The notes beneath the pieces were generated by a model. It searched no databases. It was not told the origin of the DNA and worked only from the letters and a program-made list of their open reading frames with translations. The position numbers and the translations under genes were made by a program. From NCBI RefSeq assembly GCF_024362765.1, contig NZ_CP093302.1:1146001-1210000 (forward strand): a DNA stretch of 64,000 bases. The letters run 5' to 3'. The stretch is from Alkalihalobacillus sp. LMS6. Lineage in GTDB: Bacteria; Bacillota; Bacilli; Bacillales; Bacillaceae_D. Of the stretch, positions 8,598 to 18,024 are shown in pieces; the stretch's first letter is position 1; each line of letters begins with the position of its first letter.

Positions 8598-9585
8598 ACC
8601 ATTACTCGAAGTAGAAGATTTAAAGACGTATTTTGATATTAAAGGCGGTGCTTTGTCTAAAAAAGTAGGTGAAGTGAAAGCCGTTGATGGCGTATCGTTT
8701 TCAGTAAAGGAAGGAGAAATTGTCGGGATTGTTGGGGAGTCTGGTTGCGGAAAATCCACAACAGGAAAATCGATTCTGCGTTTAATCGAACCGACTTCAG
8801 GAAAAGTGCGTTTTAATGGGGAAAATATTCTAGAACTCTCCGGAGAAAAAGTTCGAAAAATCAGAAGAGACATGCAAATTATTTTTCAAGATCCGTATGC
8901 ATCGCTAAACCCACGTCATAAAGTTGGAAAAATTATCGGCGAACCAATGTTAATTCACGGTATTGGAAATAAAGCAGAACGAAAAAAAAGAGTGGAAGAA
9001 TTGCTGGAAAAAGTGGGCTTGCGTAAGGAGCACGCCAATCGTTACCCACATCAATTCAGCGGCGGACAGCGCCAGCGAATTGGCATTGCGCGAGCACTTT
9101 CGGTTCACCCAAAGCTGATTATATGTGATGAACCGGTATCGGCACTAGATGTTTCTGTACAATCGCAAATCCTTAACCTTATGGAATCCTTAAAAGACGA
9201 ATTTAAATTAACGTATGTATTTATTGCCCATGATTTAAGCGTTGTAAAACATATAAGCGACAGAGTCGGAGTAATGTATTTAGGTAAAATGGTTGAACTC
9301 GCATCCAGTGATGCGCTATACGAAACGCCTATGCATCCTTATACAAAAGCATTGTTATCGTCTGTGCCAATTCCTGATCCTGATCAGAAATCTGACCGAA
9401 TGATTTTAAAGGGAGATGTACCGAGTCCTTCGAATCCACCAAGTGGGTGTACATTTCACACAAGATGTCCTTACGTAATGGATGTATGTAAATCAGATAT
9501 TCCGGCATGGAGAGAGGTAGCTACAGATCATCATGTCGCATGTCATTTATTTAACGATTCAACAAAAGAGGAGCGTATTCAATGA
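8587..9585 (+). CDS. oppF: Oligopeptide ABC importer, second ATP-binding subunit (OppF/DppF type)
   Basis: This 332-residue ABC ATPase has Walker [10 protein letters not shown], signature [15 protein letters not shown], Walker [12 protein letters not shown] and the C-terminal [14 protein letters not shown] cluster of the OppF/DppF group. The start is a GTG at 8587 inside the end of the upstream gene, with AAGGAGGA 8-9 nt before it, so the 11-bp overlap is genuine. Its stop codon overlaps the next start (ATGA). Translational coupling with both neighbours is therefore likely and would keep the two ATPases in equal amounts. Confidence 0.93.
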   Translation: MSVKPLLEVEDLKTYFDIKGGALSKKVGEVKAVDGVSFSVKEGEIVGIVGESGCGKSTTGKSILRLIEPTSGKVRFNGENILELSGEKVRKIRRDMQIIFQDPYASLNPRHKVGKIIGEPMLIHGIGNKAERKKRVEELLEKVGLRKEHANRYPHQFSGGQRQRIGIARALSVHPKLIICDEPVSALDVSVQSQILNLMESLKDEFKLTYVFIAHDLSVVKHISDRVGVMYLGKMVELASSDALYETPMHPYTKALLSSVPIPDPDQKSDRMILKGDVPSPSNPPSGCTFHTRCPYVMDVCKSDIPAWREVATDHHVACHLFNDSTKEERIQ

Positions 9586-11231
9586 AAAAAACGAAGATGA
9601 ATTTAATTTCAGTGTCTTGCTTAGGGCTACTACTGTTAGCAGCATGTGGAGGAGATGAAGACACATCAAGTGATGGGAATTCGGATACCAATGATAATGG
9701 AAATGGAACAGAACAGGCTGACGGAGGCACATTAATTTTTGCACGTGGAGGCGACTCACAAGGTCTTGATCCAGGTGCAGTGACAGATGGTGAATCGTCG
9801 CGCGTAACGAAACAAATCTATGAAACGTTAATTGAGTTTGATGAAGATTCGTTTGAACTAACAGAAGGACTTGCGACAAGCTGGGAGCCAAGTGAAGATG
9901 GCCTAAACTACGTATTCACCTTAAGAGAAGGCGTAACGTTTCATGATGGAACGCCGTTTAATGCTGACGCTGTAAAGCTTAACTTTGAACGTTGGGCTGA
10001 TGAAAATCACGAATATGCGTTTAAAGAAGACGGCTATACATACAGTGTCTACGGTACATTATTTGGACTAGGTGATGAACATGTTATTGACGAGATTAAC
10101 GTCATAAATGATTACGAAGTTGAGTTCGTTCTTAATGAACCACTCGGAGCCTTTTTACAAAATGTTGCGGCTAGTTATTTTGGAATTATTTCTCCAGCGG
10201 CGTTAGAGGAACATGGAGCGAATATTGATGAGAACCCAGTTGGCACCGGTCCTTTTGAATTTGTAAGTTGGCAACGTGATTCAAGTATCGTTCTTGAAAA
10301 AAATGAAGATTATTGGGAAGAGGGGCTCCCTCATTTAAATGGCGTGACGTTCTCAGTTATTGGTGATAACTCGGCTCGACTTTCCTCACTTTTGTCAGGC
10401 GATATTGACATCATGGATGGTCTTTCGCCGGATGATATTTCTCAAATCGAAGGTGCAGATGGATACGAAGTGTTTGAGCGTGTGCCGAACAATGTCGGTT
10501 ATCTCGGCTTTAACACCGAAGTAGAGCCATTTGATGATCCGCTTGTTCGACAAGCGTTTAATCATGCGATTAATAAAGAAGACTTAATTACCGCTGTGTA
10601 TGGTGGACAAGCGACTACAGCAGTGAATGCGATTCCAGAAGATTACCTAGGTCATAATGATGAGATAGAAGACTATGAGTATGATTTGGATTTAGCACAA
10701 GAATTATTAGCGGAAGCGGGTCTTGAAGACGGGTTTGAATTTGATCTTTGGACAATGCCAGTTCCTCGACCGTATATGCCAAATCCAATGCGTGCTGCAG
10801 AACTCATTCAAGCTGAATTAAGTGAGTTAGGGATCACGGCAAACATTGTTGAAAAAGAGTGGGCCGTGTATTTAGAAGAAATTGAGCTTGGCTACCATGA
10901 TGTCTTTATGCTTGGCTGGTCCGGGGTAAATGGTGATGCAGATTACTTCTTAGGAACGATCCTTCATACAGATGGTATTCCAGGAAGCAACCAAACCTTT
11001 TATAGCAATGAAGAAGTCGATGCACTATTAGACGAGGCAAAACGAACAGTTGACCCAGATGAGCGTGCTTCATTGTATGAGGAAGCTCAAGTACTCATTC
11101 ATGAAGACGCACCAATGGTTCCTCTTGTTCATTCTAGACCTGTATTAGCTGGTTCTAGCTCTATTTCGGGCTATGTCCCTCACCCATCAACAAGTGAAAA
11201 CTTAAAACACGTTTCGCTTACAAACGAATAA
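9582..11231 (+). CDS. oppA: Peptide-binding lipoprotein of the ABC importer (OppA/DppA type)
   Basis: This has 549 residues with a lipoprotein signal ending LLAAC (lipid Cys about residue 22), then an acidic Asp/Asn/Ser-rich linker. A full SBP_bac_5 domain follows. Family landmarks include [16 protein letters not shown] and the Asp-Asn-Asn-type hinge region around [17 protein letters not shown]. The mature protein sits outside the membrane and delivers peptides to OppB/OppC. The start overlaps the OppF stop by 4 bp. A strong stem-loop just after the stop (11236-11275) probably protects this message, in line with the excess of binding protein needed over permease. Confidence 0.92.
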   Translation: MKKTKMNLISVSCLGLLLLAACGGDEDTSSDGNSDTNDNGNGTEQADGGTLIFARGGDSQGLDPGAVTDGESSRVTKQIYETLIEFDEDSFELTEGLATSWEPSEDGLNYVFTLREGVTFHDGTPFNADAVKLNFERWADENHEYAFKEDGYTYSVYGTLFGLGDEHVIDEINVINDYEVEFVLNEPLGAFLQNVAASYFGIISPAALEEHGANIDENPVGTGPFEFVSWQRDSSIVLEKNEDYWEEGLPHLNGVTFSVIGDNSARLSSLLSGDIDIMDGLSPDDISQIEGADGYEVFERVPNNVGYLGFNTEVEPFDDPLVRQAFNHAINKEDLITAVYGGQATTAVNAIPEDYLGHNDEIEDYEYDLDLAQELLAEAGLEDGFEFDLWTMPVPRPYMPNPMRAAELIQAELSELGITANIVEKEWAVYLEEIELGYHDVFMLGWSGVNGDADYFLGTILHTDGIPGSNQTFYSNEEVDALLDEAKRTVDPDERASLYEEAQVLIHEDAPMVPLVHSRPVLAGSSSISGYVPHPSTSENLKHVSLTNE

Positions 11232-11235
11232 CATC

Positions 11236-11275
11236 GATAGGAGGCGGTAGCAATCGTGCTGCTGCCTTCTCTATC
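11236..11275 (+). promoter_or_regulatory. Intercistronic stem-loop between oppA and oppB
   Basis: GGCGGTAGCA pairs with TGCTGCTGCC over 10 bp (two G-U wobbles), and outer arms GATAG/CTATC extend it. No T-run follows, so it is not a terminator. Position and shape fit an RNA stabiliser or partial block that raises the binding protein relative to the permeases. Confidence 0.6.
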
Positions 11276-11295
11276 CAAAGAAGAGAGGTGAAACT

Positions 11296-12297
11296 GTGTT
11301 TTCCTATATGTTAAGAAGGGTCGCACTATTAATTCCAGTGTTGATTGGCATGACAGTCGTGACGTTTTCAATTATATGGCTCATTCCAGGTAATCCAGCA
11401 CAAACGATCTTAGGTGAACAAGCTTCACCACAAGCGATTGCAGAGTTGGAAGAGCAGCTTGGATTAAATAACCCATTTTGGGTGCAATATGGATCATACA
11501 TAGGAGATTTACTTACAGGTGATTTAGGCGTTTCAATGCGAACAAATAACGAGATCATTTCGGAAATTTGGCCTTACTTAGCGGCCACAATGGAACTTAC
11601 CTTTTTTGCCATGCTGTTCGCCATTATTATTGGCGTAAATGCAGGAATCGTCAGCGCTTGGAAACAAAATTCGTTTTTTGACTATGCATGTATGCTGATT
11701 GCGTTAGTTGGGGTATCGATGCCTGTTTTTTGGCTTGCTTTGATGGAGCAATGGATTTTTGCTCAAGAGTTAGGCTGGTTGCCGACAGTAGGGCGAAGTG
11801 ATCCACGTAACCCAATTGAACCGATTACTCATTTCTATATTGTTGATACGCTTATACAAGGTAATTTTGATCAAACGTTAACTGCAATACGCCATTTAGT
11901 TTTGCCGGTCATAGCGCTTGGAACCATCCCAATGGCAATTATTGCCCGAATGACTCGTTCGAGTATGCTTGAAGTACTGCGGTCTGACTATATTCGTACC
12001 GTTCAAGCGAAAGGATCTGGTCAAGGGGTCGTGATTTACAAGCATGCGCTTAAAAATGCGTTTATCCCTGTATTAACTGTTGTAGGTTTACAAGCAGGTG
12101 CCCTCCTTGGTGGGGCTATTTTAACCGAAACCATTTTTAGTTGGCCAGGTGTTGGACGGTACATCTATGAGGGAATATCTTATCGCGATTATCCAGTAAT
12201 CCAGTCAGGCATCTTAATTGTTGCCACCATTTTTGTGTTTATCAATCTCATTGTCGATCTTCTCTATTCGGCTATCGACCCTAGAATTAAATATTAA
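11296..12297 (+). CDS. oppB: Peptide ABC importer permease (OppB/DppB type)
   Basis: This 333-residue membrane protein has six spans. The N-terminus is MFSYMLRRVALLIPVLIGMT-like, as in the DppB family, with the early PGNPA motif at about residues 31-35. The EAA loop that contacts the ATPases lies at about 225-255 (RTVQAKGSGQGVVIYKHALK). The start is a GTG at 11296 preceded by GAGAGGTG. It lies 65 bp downstream of oppA, a gap filled by the stem-loop, and 13 bp upstream of oppC. Its role is to form half of the peptide channel. Confidence 0.92.
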   Translation: MFSYMLRRVALLIPVLIGMTVVTFSIIWLIPGNPAQTILGEQASPQAIAELEEQLGLNNPFWVQYGSYIGDLLTGDLGVSMRTNNEIISEIWPYLAATMELTFFAMLFAIIIGVNAGIVSAWKQNSFFDYACMLIALVGVSMPVFWLALMEQWIFAQELGWLPTVGRSDPRNPIEPITHFYIVDTLIQGNFDQTLTAIRHLVLPVIALGTIPMAIIARMTRSSMLEVLRSDYIRTVQAKGSGQGVVIYKHALKNAFIPVLTVVGLQAGALLGGAILTETIFSWPGVGRYIYEGISYRDYPVIQSGILIVATIFVFINLIVDLLYSAIDPRIKY

Positions 12298-12310
12298 GGA
12301 GGAACAAAAG

Positions 12311-13219
12311 ATGGAATCAAGGCCAATGGCAACTCAGCCACATCAGCGTCCTCCTTCAAAAGAAGAAAAGACAAGGTCGCTTTGGGGAGATACACTGTAT
12401 CATTTATTTAAAAATAAGTTAGCGCTTGTAGGAGCGATTATTTTATTTATCTTTATTTTACTGGCGATTTTTGCGCCGGTTTTAACGCCTTATACCATTG
12501 ATAAAACGGAACCAGCAATGCGCTTAATGCCTCCTTCATCTGATCATTGGATGGGGACCGATGATTTAGGGCGAGACGTCTTCACTCGTGTAGCTCATGG
12601 AGCAAGAATTTCGCTTTTAATTGGTTTATTTTCAATAAGTGGCGCATTACTTATTGGGACAAGTCTCGGGTTAATTGCCGGTTTTTATGGACGTTGGATT
12701 GACATGCTCATCTCAAGAATTTTCGATATTATGTTAGCATTTCCAAGCATCTTGCTTGCAATTGCCATAGTGGCAATCTTAGGGCCATCCTTGCAAAATG
12801 CCATGCTTGCAATTGCGATTATTAACGTGCCAATCTTTGGTCGGATTGTTCGATCGAAAGTCATTAGCTTACGAGCGGAAGAGTTTGTTCTTGCTGCGAA
12901 AGCGCAAGGAATGAAAAACGGTCGAATTATGTTCCATCATATCTTACCGAACAGTATGGCACCGATTATTGTGCAAGCAACACTTGGCTTTGGTATCGCC
13001 ATCATTGAAGCAGCCGCCTTAGGTTTTTTAGGCATGGGGGCTAGTCCACCAACACCAGAATGGGGGAGAATGCTCGCTGATTCAAGAGGTTATATTCAAA
13101 GTGCCTATTGGACTGTTTTATTTCCAGGCTTATCAATTATGCTTGTTGTATTAGGTTTTAATATGTTAGGGGACGGTTTAAGAGACGCGCTCGATCCGAA
13201 AATGAAAGATCAAGGATAA
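12311..13219 (+). CDS. oppC: Peptide ABC importer permease (OppC/DppC type)
   Basis: This has 302 residues when started at the ATG at 12311, which follows AAGGAGGAACAAAAG. An upstream in-frame start would lie inside oppB with no ribosome site and was rejected. The N-terminal cytosolic arm is Pro/Gln-rich, then an OppC_N segment and six spans follow. Landmarks are HWMGTDDLGRDVFTR (about 78-92) and the EAA loop EFVLAAKAQGMKNGRIM. It completes the DFABC importer. A hairpin follows the stop. Confidence 0.92.
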   Translation: MESRPMATQPHQRPPSKEEKTRSLWGDTLYHLFKNKLALVGAIILFIFILLAIFAPVLTPYTIDKTEPAMRLMPPSSDHWMGTDDLGRDVFTRVAHGARISLLIGLFSISGALLIGTSLGLIAGFYGRWIDMLISRIFDIMLAFPSILLAIAIVAILGPSLQNAMLAIAIINVPIFGRIVRSKVISLRAEEFVLAAKAQGMKNGRIMFHHILPNSMAPIIVQATLGFGIAIIEAAALGFLGMGASPPTPEWGRMLADSRGYIQSAYWTVLFPGLSIMLVVLGFNMLGDGLRDALDPKMKDQG

Positions 13220-13231
13220 TTTTAAATGAAA

Positions 13232-13262
13232 AACGGACATGGACTTGGTTCATGTCCGTTTA
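13232..13262 (+). terminator. Probable terminator of the opp operon
   Basis: A perfect 10-bp stem (aacggacatg / catgtccgtt) has a 9-nt loop. The T-tract after it on the plus strand is short (GTTTAA), so termination may be partial and the phosphatase gene downstream may receive read-through. Confidence 0.55.
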
Positions 13263-13300
13263 ATGTGCACGACGTAAATATAACTGGAAGGGGCAAGGTG

Positions 13301-13831
13301 ATGTTTCCATCAATATATTTTGTTCGACACGCTCAGGCGAATGGGCAAGAACGTTACGCAGGATTGACGAAAAAAGGACATGAGGATGCTCTTGCTTTAG
13401 CAAATTATTTCCACGATAAGAACATTTCAAGAATTGTTTCCAGCCCTTATTCAAGAGCTGTCTCGACGATTAACCCAGCAGCAGAAATGCTAACCTTACC
13501 GATTGAAAAGGACGAGAGATTAAGAGAACGATGTTTGAGTCCTACCCCAATGAAAGGTTGGCTTACCCATTTAGAAAAAAGTTTTAAAAACGATTCTTAT
13601 AAACTTCAAGGTGGAGAATCTTCCTTAGAAGCTCAATCTCGTATTCTATCTGTAGTAGATAGCATCAAAGAGAATACGATCATTGTGAGTCATGGAAATT
13701 TATTAGCATTATGCTTCCAATCGATCAGGCCAATAGATGGGTTTGAACTTTGGAAGCAAATGAAAAATCCAGATGTGTATCATCTTCATCTCGGTTCTAG
13801 CACGCTAAAGAAACTGGATTGGAAAAGTTAA
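13301..13831 (+). CDS. Histidine phosphatase superfamily protein (phosphoglycerate mutase-like)
   Basis: This has 176 residues from the ATG at 13301. The frame is open to 13226, but that region is occupied by the operon terminator, while 13301 has AAGGGGCAAGGTG before it. The catalytic FVRHAQ (His about 8) near the start, SSPYSRAV with the second Arg, and VSHGNLLAL (second His) are all present, so the active site is intact. Members dephosphorylate sugar phosphates, nucleotides or other small phosphates in the cytosol, and the substrate cannot be told here. The stop codon overlaps that of the convergent receptor gene by 3-4 bases, leaving no room for a terminator between them. Confidence 0.88.
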   Translation: MFPSIYFVRHAQANGQERYAGLTKKGHEDALALANYFHDKNISRIVSSPYSRAVSTINPAAEMLTLPIEKDERLRERCLSPTPMKGWLTHLEKSFKNDSYKLQGGESSLEAQSRILSVVDSIKENTIIVSHGNLLALCFQSIRPIDGFELWKQMKNPDVYHLHLGSSTLKKLDWKS

Positions 13832-15378
13832 GCCGTTTTTATTGTTGTCAACTCTTGCAAATCCTCTGTTAAATGCCTCGTTGCTCGTTGCAAACTAGAA
13901 GAGATTTGATTAAGCGTGTCCCAAGTTTGATCTTGCTTCGCTACAGCAAGAGATACTGAGCTGGTTCGCTCATTTAATAAATGTACGATTGAAGCGAGTT
14001 CATTAAGCGACTGCTCAAAAGTTGTGCCGTAACTAGAAATTTCTGTCGATAGCTGCGCTGATTTTGCACTTTCTTCATGGGTCGTTGTTGTATATTCGTT
14101 CATTTGTTTAAAGATGTTGTTTAACTCAATCATTTGTGTAGAGCCTTCTTTTACAGCGCTTGAATTTCGTTTTAATTCCTTATCCACTTGTGTAGTCCGC
14201 GTATTAATGGAATCGGTCATCAATTCAATCCGTTTTGCATAAGCCGTGGTTTGCATCGATAATTTTCGAATTTCATCTGCAATAACCGAAAACCCTTTTC
14301 CAGCATCACCAGCACGAGCTGCTTCTATTGAAGCATTTAAAGCGAGCAAATGTGTTTGTTGCGCCACCGTTTGAATATGACCGAGTGCTTCAGAAATCTT
14401 GCTATTTTGATCATTCACTTCGAAAAATGATGCTTCGAGTTGAGTGGCGGTATGATGAATTTGATTCATTTTAGTCATGGCATGTTCAACGCCTTCTTTA
14501 CCTTGAAAAATGGATTGCTGGTTTTCTTCTACAGTTGCAAATGTTTGCTTTGTTTGAGCAAGAATTTCAATTAATTTTGATTGCAATGTCGCGAGCATAT
14601 TACGGTTGTCGTCTGTTGCTTGTTGATATTGTTTTGCTGAATTGGATACATACGTAACCGTTTCAGTTAATGTGGATGTGGCTTGTTTTGCATCACGGAC
14701 ATCATTTTCTAATTGGTCCGAACTTTGTAGTACGTCCGTTGACGTTTTTTGGACACGAGCAAATAAACTTGAGACGAGTTTTTCATGGTTTTCACGGTCT
14801 TTTTCTGCTTGCATTGTCACTCGATTTCGCTCATATAGTTGAACGAGAATAATGGAACTAGTGGCGATTAAGAAAAAGGCATGAATGAGAAGAAGTGTAA
14901 ATGGATAATTATCGGTCCCGCAAATGAGCTCAGGAAAAGCAAAATAACCAAGAAAATGTTGAACGGCAAAAATGGCAGTACTTACATAGATAAGGATTGG
15001 CATGCTAAAGTACGCTAAGCTTGCAAGTACCATGAATATGGAAAAATGATATTCCACTAATCCGTCTCCCATGGCAATAATGGACATACTGCCTAACGTC
15101 AATGTCAGCATGAGTAGGTATGGAATGATGATTGAAGCAGGTTTTTTCATAACGAAATAGATGGATAGGAGCAGGAGGAGAATAGGTAGCGCAAAGAGAA
15201 TCGTACGAAGCGTCTCGTAAGGTTGCTCAGTTGTGTGGATCGTTGAAAGAAGTAAATATGTGTCGAACCAACCTACATGAACGTGTAAAAAATAGACAAA
15301 GATAGAGAAGAGGACGACTAGAGTACTAAAACCAAGCATTATTCTGTTTTTGTTTTGATTCATTTGACAAATGACCAC
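13828..15378 (-). CDS. Methyl-accepting chemotaxis-type receptor with six-span membrane domain
   Basis: This has 516 residues. Six hydrophobic segments fill residues 10-190 without a large extracellular domain. A coiled coil then leads into the signalling tip ([30 protein letters not shown]), the signature that contacts CheA/CheW. No clear HAMP unit lies between the last span and the coiled coil, so signals from the membrane domain would pass directly. This arrangement fits a receptor that senses membrane state, energy or a membrane-soluble ligand. The start is taken as the GTG at 15378; an ATG at 15363 is possible, since neither has a strong ribosome site. The gene ends against the phosphatase gene, sharing the TTAA stop overlap. 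Confidence 0.88.
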   Translation of the reverse strand: MVICQMNQNKNRIMLGFSTLVVLFSIFVYFLHVHVGWFDTYLLLSTIHTTEQPYETLRTILFALPILLLLLSIYFVMKKPASIIIPYLLMLTLTLGSMSIIAMGDGLVEYHFSIFMVLASLAYFSMPILIYVSTAIFAVQHFLGYFAFPELICGTDNYPFTLLLIHAFFLIATSSIILVQLYERNRVTMQAEKDRENHEKLVSSLFARVQKTSTDVLQSSDQLENDVRDAKQATSTLTETVTYVSNSAKQYQQATDDNRNMLATLQSKLIEILAQTKQTFATVEENQQSIFQGKEGVEHAMTKMNQIHHTATQLEASFFEVNDQNSKISEALGHIQTVAQQTHLLALNASIEAARAGDAGKGFSVIADEIRKLSMQTTAYAKRIELMTDSINTRTTQVDKELKRNSSAVKEGSTQMIELNNIFKQMNEYTTTTHEESAKSAQLSTEISSYGTTFEQSLNELASIVHLLNERTSSVSLAVAKQDQTWDTLNQISSSLQRATRHLTEDLQELTTIKTA

Positions 15379-15509
15379 ACTTTCTTTAGGTGTAAAAGAC
15401 TACTTCATTATACCTGTTTTTAAAAGAAACGAAACAAAAATTTCCAATTAGGAAGAAAGAGAGATGTTTCAACAAAAATAAAAAAGTGTAACGATTCACG
15501 CAAAAGTTT

Positions 15510-15518
15510 TGTTATAAT
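15510..15518 (+). promoter_or_regulatory. Extended -10 promoter element of the MATE gene
   Basis: TGTTATAAT, a perfect extended -10 (TGnTATAAT), lies 42 bp before the start codon. No good -35 is seen at 17 bp, which is typical of extended -10 promoters. Confidence 0.55.
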
Positions 15519-15560
15519 ACGTTAGGTTTCAATGATTAAGGAAAAAGAGAAGGTGGAAAA

Positions 15561-16913
15561 ATGGGCAAAGAAGAATTGGTGAACCCTTTAGAAACCGAGA
15601 AAATTAGTAAATTATTTTTACGATACTTAATTCCATCGTTAGTTGGAATGCTGTTAATGGCTGTTAATTTAGCAGTTGATGGAATTATGGTAGGGAATCG
15701 ACTGGGTCCTGTAGCGCTAGCAGGAGTGAACATCGCGGGTCCGGTCTATACAATCTTTGTTGGGTTATCGCTATGGCTTGGTATAGGTGGAGCGACCCTT
15801 TATTCACAAGCAATGGGACGGAAAGAGAAGAAGCGGGCGCAATTTATCTTTACCCATTCCATTTTACTAATTGGTTTAGGGACTTTAGCAATTGGAGGAT
15901 TGGCGCTCTTTTTCCACGAACCATTAGTTTATGCGTTAGGAGCAAATGAAGAAACAGCGCCGTTTGCTTCAGCATATATGAACGTTTTTTTGCTGTTTGG
16001 ATTTGTGTTCACTTTAGAGAATGCAGCAAGTATTTTTGTTAGAAATGATGGGAATCCGACATTAGCCATGGCTGCCCTAGTAACGACAGCATTTTCAAAT
16101 GTAGGGATCAATTATATGATTCTATATGTGTTTGATTTAGGTGTGCGTGAAATTGCGTTCGGTACAATCATTGCTGCTTTTTTAGGATTGCTCGTTTTAT
16201 CTTCTCACTTTTTTACAAAACGAAGTCAGTTAAAGTTCGTCAAAGTGAGATTCGAAGTTCCGCTAGCCAAACAAGCGTTAACATTTGGTTTTCCGAGCTT
16301 CTTAGCAGAAGTAGGTATTTCCGTCTTTACGGTTTCACATAATATTATGTTTGCACGTCTAGCTGGAACCGCCGGTGTGGCAGCTTTCTCTGTTTTAAAC
16401 TATGTGCATGGAGTGATGCTGCTCATGTTTCTTGGTATGGGTGCAGCTGTTCAGCCAATTGTCAGTTATTTTCAAGGCGCAAACGAACACGAGAAGAAAA
16501 GACAGCTCATGCGTTTAGCAATTCGAACGGGATTTATTGTCGGAGCGGTTTGTTTTGTGGTTGGTCAAGTGGCAGCGGTACCAATCGTTAATATATTTGG
16601 TGATTTTCCGGAAGAGGTTAAAGAATTAGCTGTAACAGGGATCCGTTTATTTTTTATTGCTTATCTTGTTATGGGTGTAAACTTTGTGTTGATGACGTAT
16701 TTCCAATCGATTGGAGAAGTAAAGGTTGCAACGTGGATTACAGCAGGAAGGCAAATCGTTTTCATGTTAGTCTTTCTTCTTACACTTCCGTTTTTATTCG
16801 GTGTTCAGGCAATTTGGCTAGCGATTCCATTAGCTGAAGTGGCTGTACTCTGTCTAATTGTTATCTACTTAAAAAGAAGCAAAATTCGATTTGGAGAACG
16901 GCGAATGTTTTAA
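15561..16913 (+). CDS. MATE family multidrug/cation efflux protein
   Basis: This 450-residue protein has about twelve membrane spans in two homologous halves, each starting with the MATE pattern (DGIMVGNRLGPVALAG in the first half; HNIMFARLAGTAGVAAF in the second). It resembles the MepA/NorM branch. Such proteins export drugs or other cationic compounds in exchange for Na+ or H+; in an alkaliphile Na+ coupling is plausible but not shown by the sequence. The ATG follows GAGAAGGTGG at good spacing. It stands alone between the receptor and proC. Confidence 0.88.
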   Translation: MGKEELVNPLETEKISKLFLRYLIPSLVGMLLMAVNLAVDGIMVGNRLGPVALAGVNIAGPVYTIFVGLSLWLGIGGATLYSQAMGRKEKKRAQFIFTHSILLIGLGTLAIGGLALFFHEPLVYALGANEETAPFASAYMNVFLLFGFVFTLENAASIFVRNDGNPTLAMAALVTTAFSNVGINYMILYVFDLGVREIAFGTIIAAFLGLLVLSSHFFTKRSQLKFVKVRFEVPLAKQALTFGFPSFLAEVGISVFTVSHNIMFARLAGTAGVAAFSVLNYVHGVMLLMFLGMGAAVQPIVSYFQGANEHEKKRQLMRLAIRTGFIVGAVCFVVGQVAAVPIVNIFGDFPEEVKELAVTGIRLFFIAYLVMGVNFVLMTYFQSIGEVKVATWITAGRQIVFMLVFLLTLPFLFGVQAIWLAIPLAEVAVLCLIVIYLKRSKIRFGERRMF

Positions 16914-16969
16914 GGTTGAAAGGTTTTACGCCTTTTCATGTCTTTACCAAACTATGTTTGAGTTAAAAG

Positions 16970-17013
16970 GAAAAAAAGAACCTTTATGAGACGATCACAC
17001 TCATAAAGGTTCT
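16970..17013 (-). terminator. Intrinsic terminator of proC
   Basis: A perfect 14-bp stem (agaacctttatgag / ctcataaaggttct) has a 9-nt loop and is followed on the minus strand by a seven-T run. It ends 8 bp from the proC stop. Confidence 0.9.
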
Positions 17014-17021
17014 TACTACGA

Positions 17022-17822
17022 TTAATTATGCTTCTTTTTTGCGTGATCTGTAACGGCTTGAACTGCTCGGGCTACTGATCCTTCAAAATCATCTTGGTGC
17101 AATGACTTAAGTCCAGCTTCAGTTGCGCCACCTGGTGTTGTCACTTGGTCACGTAAATCTGTTGGCGTAAAACCTGCCTTAAGCATTTCGGCACTTCCAG
17201 CTAACATTTGCACAACGAGCTCGCGTGCTTGCGTTTGTTCCAGTTGAAAGGATTGAGCGATCTTTTCAAGTTGAATGACAAACTCATATACAAAAGCAGG
17301 TGAACTGCCAGTAATCGCTGTTAGTTCATGAATTAGTGATTCGCTTAGTTGAGCGCCAGCTCCGATAGAAGAAACAAGCGATTCAACGTATTCTTTTTGA
17401 ATATCTGATACGTGAGAACCGTATGTATAGAGACTAATGGATGCGCCTGCTTGCGCAGCAGTATTAGGCATAATCCATGCAGTTGCGGTTCCTTCAGGTA
17501 ATTGGGCTTCAAGGTCAGAAGCGCCGATTCCAGCCGCTACTGTTAATACAAGTTGTTGGTCTACAAGTGAGTGTAATGCTTCTAATATGCCAGTATGAGC
17601 AGAAGGTGGGGCTGCAATTAAAATCACATCGACGTTAGCAACGACGTCAGTCCAGTTTTCGACAATTTCAATTTGATAGGATTGCGTTAGCTTGTGCAGA
17701 TGATCTTTATTCGTATGGTTACTTACATATACTGGAGAGAAAGCGGGTTCTGGTTGCGATAGTACACCTTTAAATACAGCTTCAGCCATTCTTCCAGCGC
17801 CAATAAATAAAATGGATGGCAT
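17022..17822 (-). CDS. proC: Pyrroline-5-carboxylate reductase (proline biosynthesis)
   Basis: This has 266 residues. It catalyses the last step of proline synthesis, NAD(P)H-dependent reduction of 1-pyrroline-5-carboxylate. The Rossmann motif IGAGRMAEA is at residues 7-15, and the C-terminal dimer/active-site segment holds ITGSSPAF, DLRDQVTTPGGAT and a final helix. Length matches the family. The ATG follows GGGAG. Paralogues in Bacillus include ProG, ProH, ProI and ComER, and this one cannot be placed among them. Its leader contains a terminator-like hairpin (17848-17887), but no T-box landmarks were found. Proline is a major compatible solute in this group. Confidence 0.92.
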   Translation of the reverse strand: MPSILFIGAGRMAEAVFKGVLSQPEPAFSPVYVSNHTNKDHLHKLTQSYQIEIVENWTDVVANVDVILIAAPPSAHTGILEALHSLVDQQLVLTVAAGIGASDLEAQLPEGTATAWIMPNTAAQAGASISLYTYGSHVSDIQKEYVESLVSSIGAGAQLSESLIHELTAITGSSPAFVYEFVIQLEKIAQSFQLEQTQARELVVQMLAGSAEMLKAGFTPTDLRDQVTTPGGATEAGLKSLHQDDFEGSVARAVQAVTDHAKKKHN

Positions 17823-17847
17823 AATGTTTCACTCCCTTTGTCGATTT

Positions 17848-17887
17848 AAAAAGACTTACGCAATATAGCTTAAGCGTAAGTCTTTTT
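17848..17887. promoter_or_regulatory. Terminator-like hairpin in the proC leader
   Basis: The stem aaaaagacttacgc / gcgtaagtcttttt has 14 perfect pairs and a 12-nt loop, with T-runs on both sides. It lies between the divergent starts of proC and helD, so it ends no visible gene. On the minus strand it precedes the proC ribosome site and could act as an attenuator. Alternatively it insulates the two promoters. Confidence 0.6.
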
Positions 17888-18024
17888 TATTTGAATAATC
17901 CCATTATATGGTAAAAATATTTCAGGCAATTGAACTATATAAAGCTTACCAAATTGAAAAGAAAAAGTCTATTATTTTTTTACTTTTTTCTGCAAAATAA
18001 GAGTATGTAATAAGAAAGGATGGG

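Noticed and set aside
17823-18024. T-box riboswitch for proC
   Set aside because: No AGGGTGG core or specifier hairpin in 200 bp; only a single hairpin is present.
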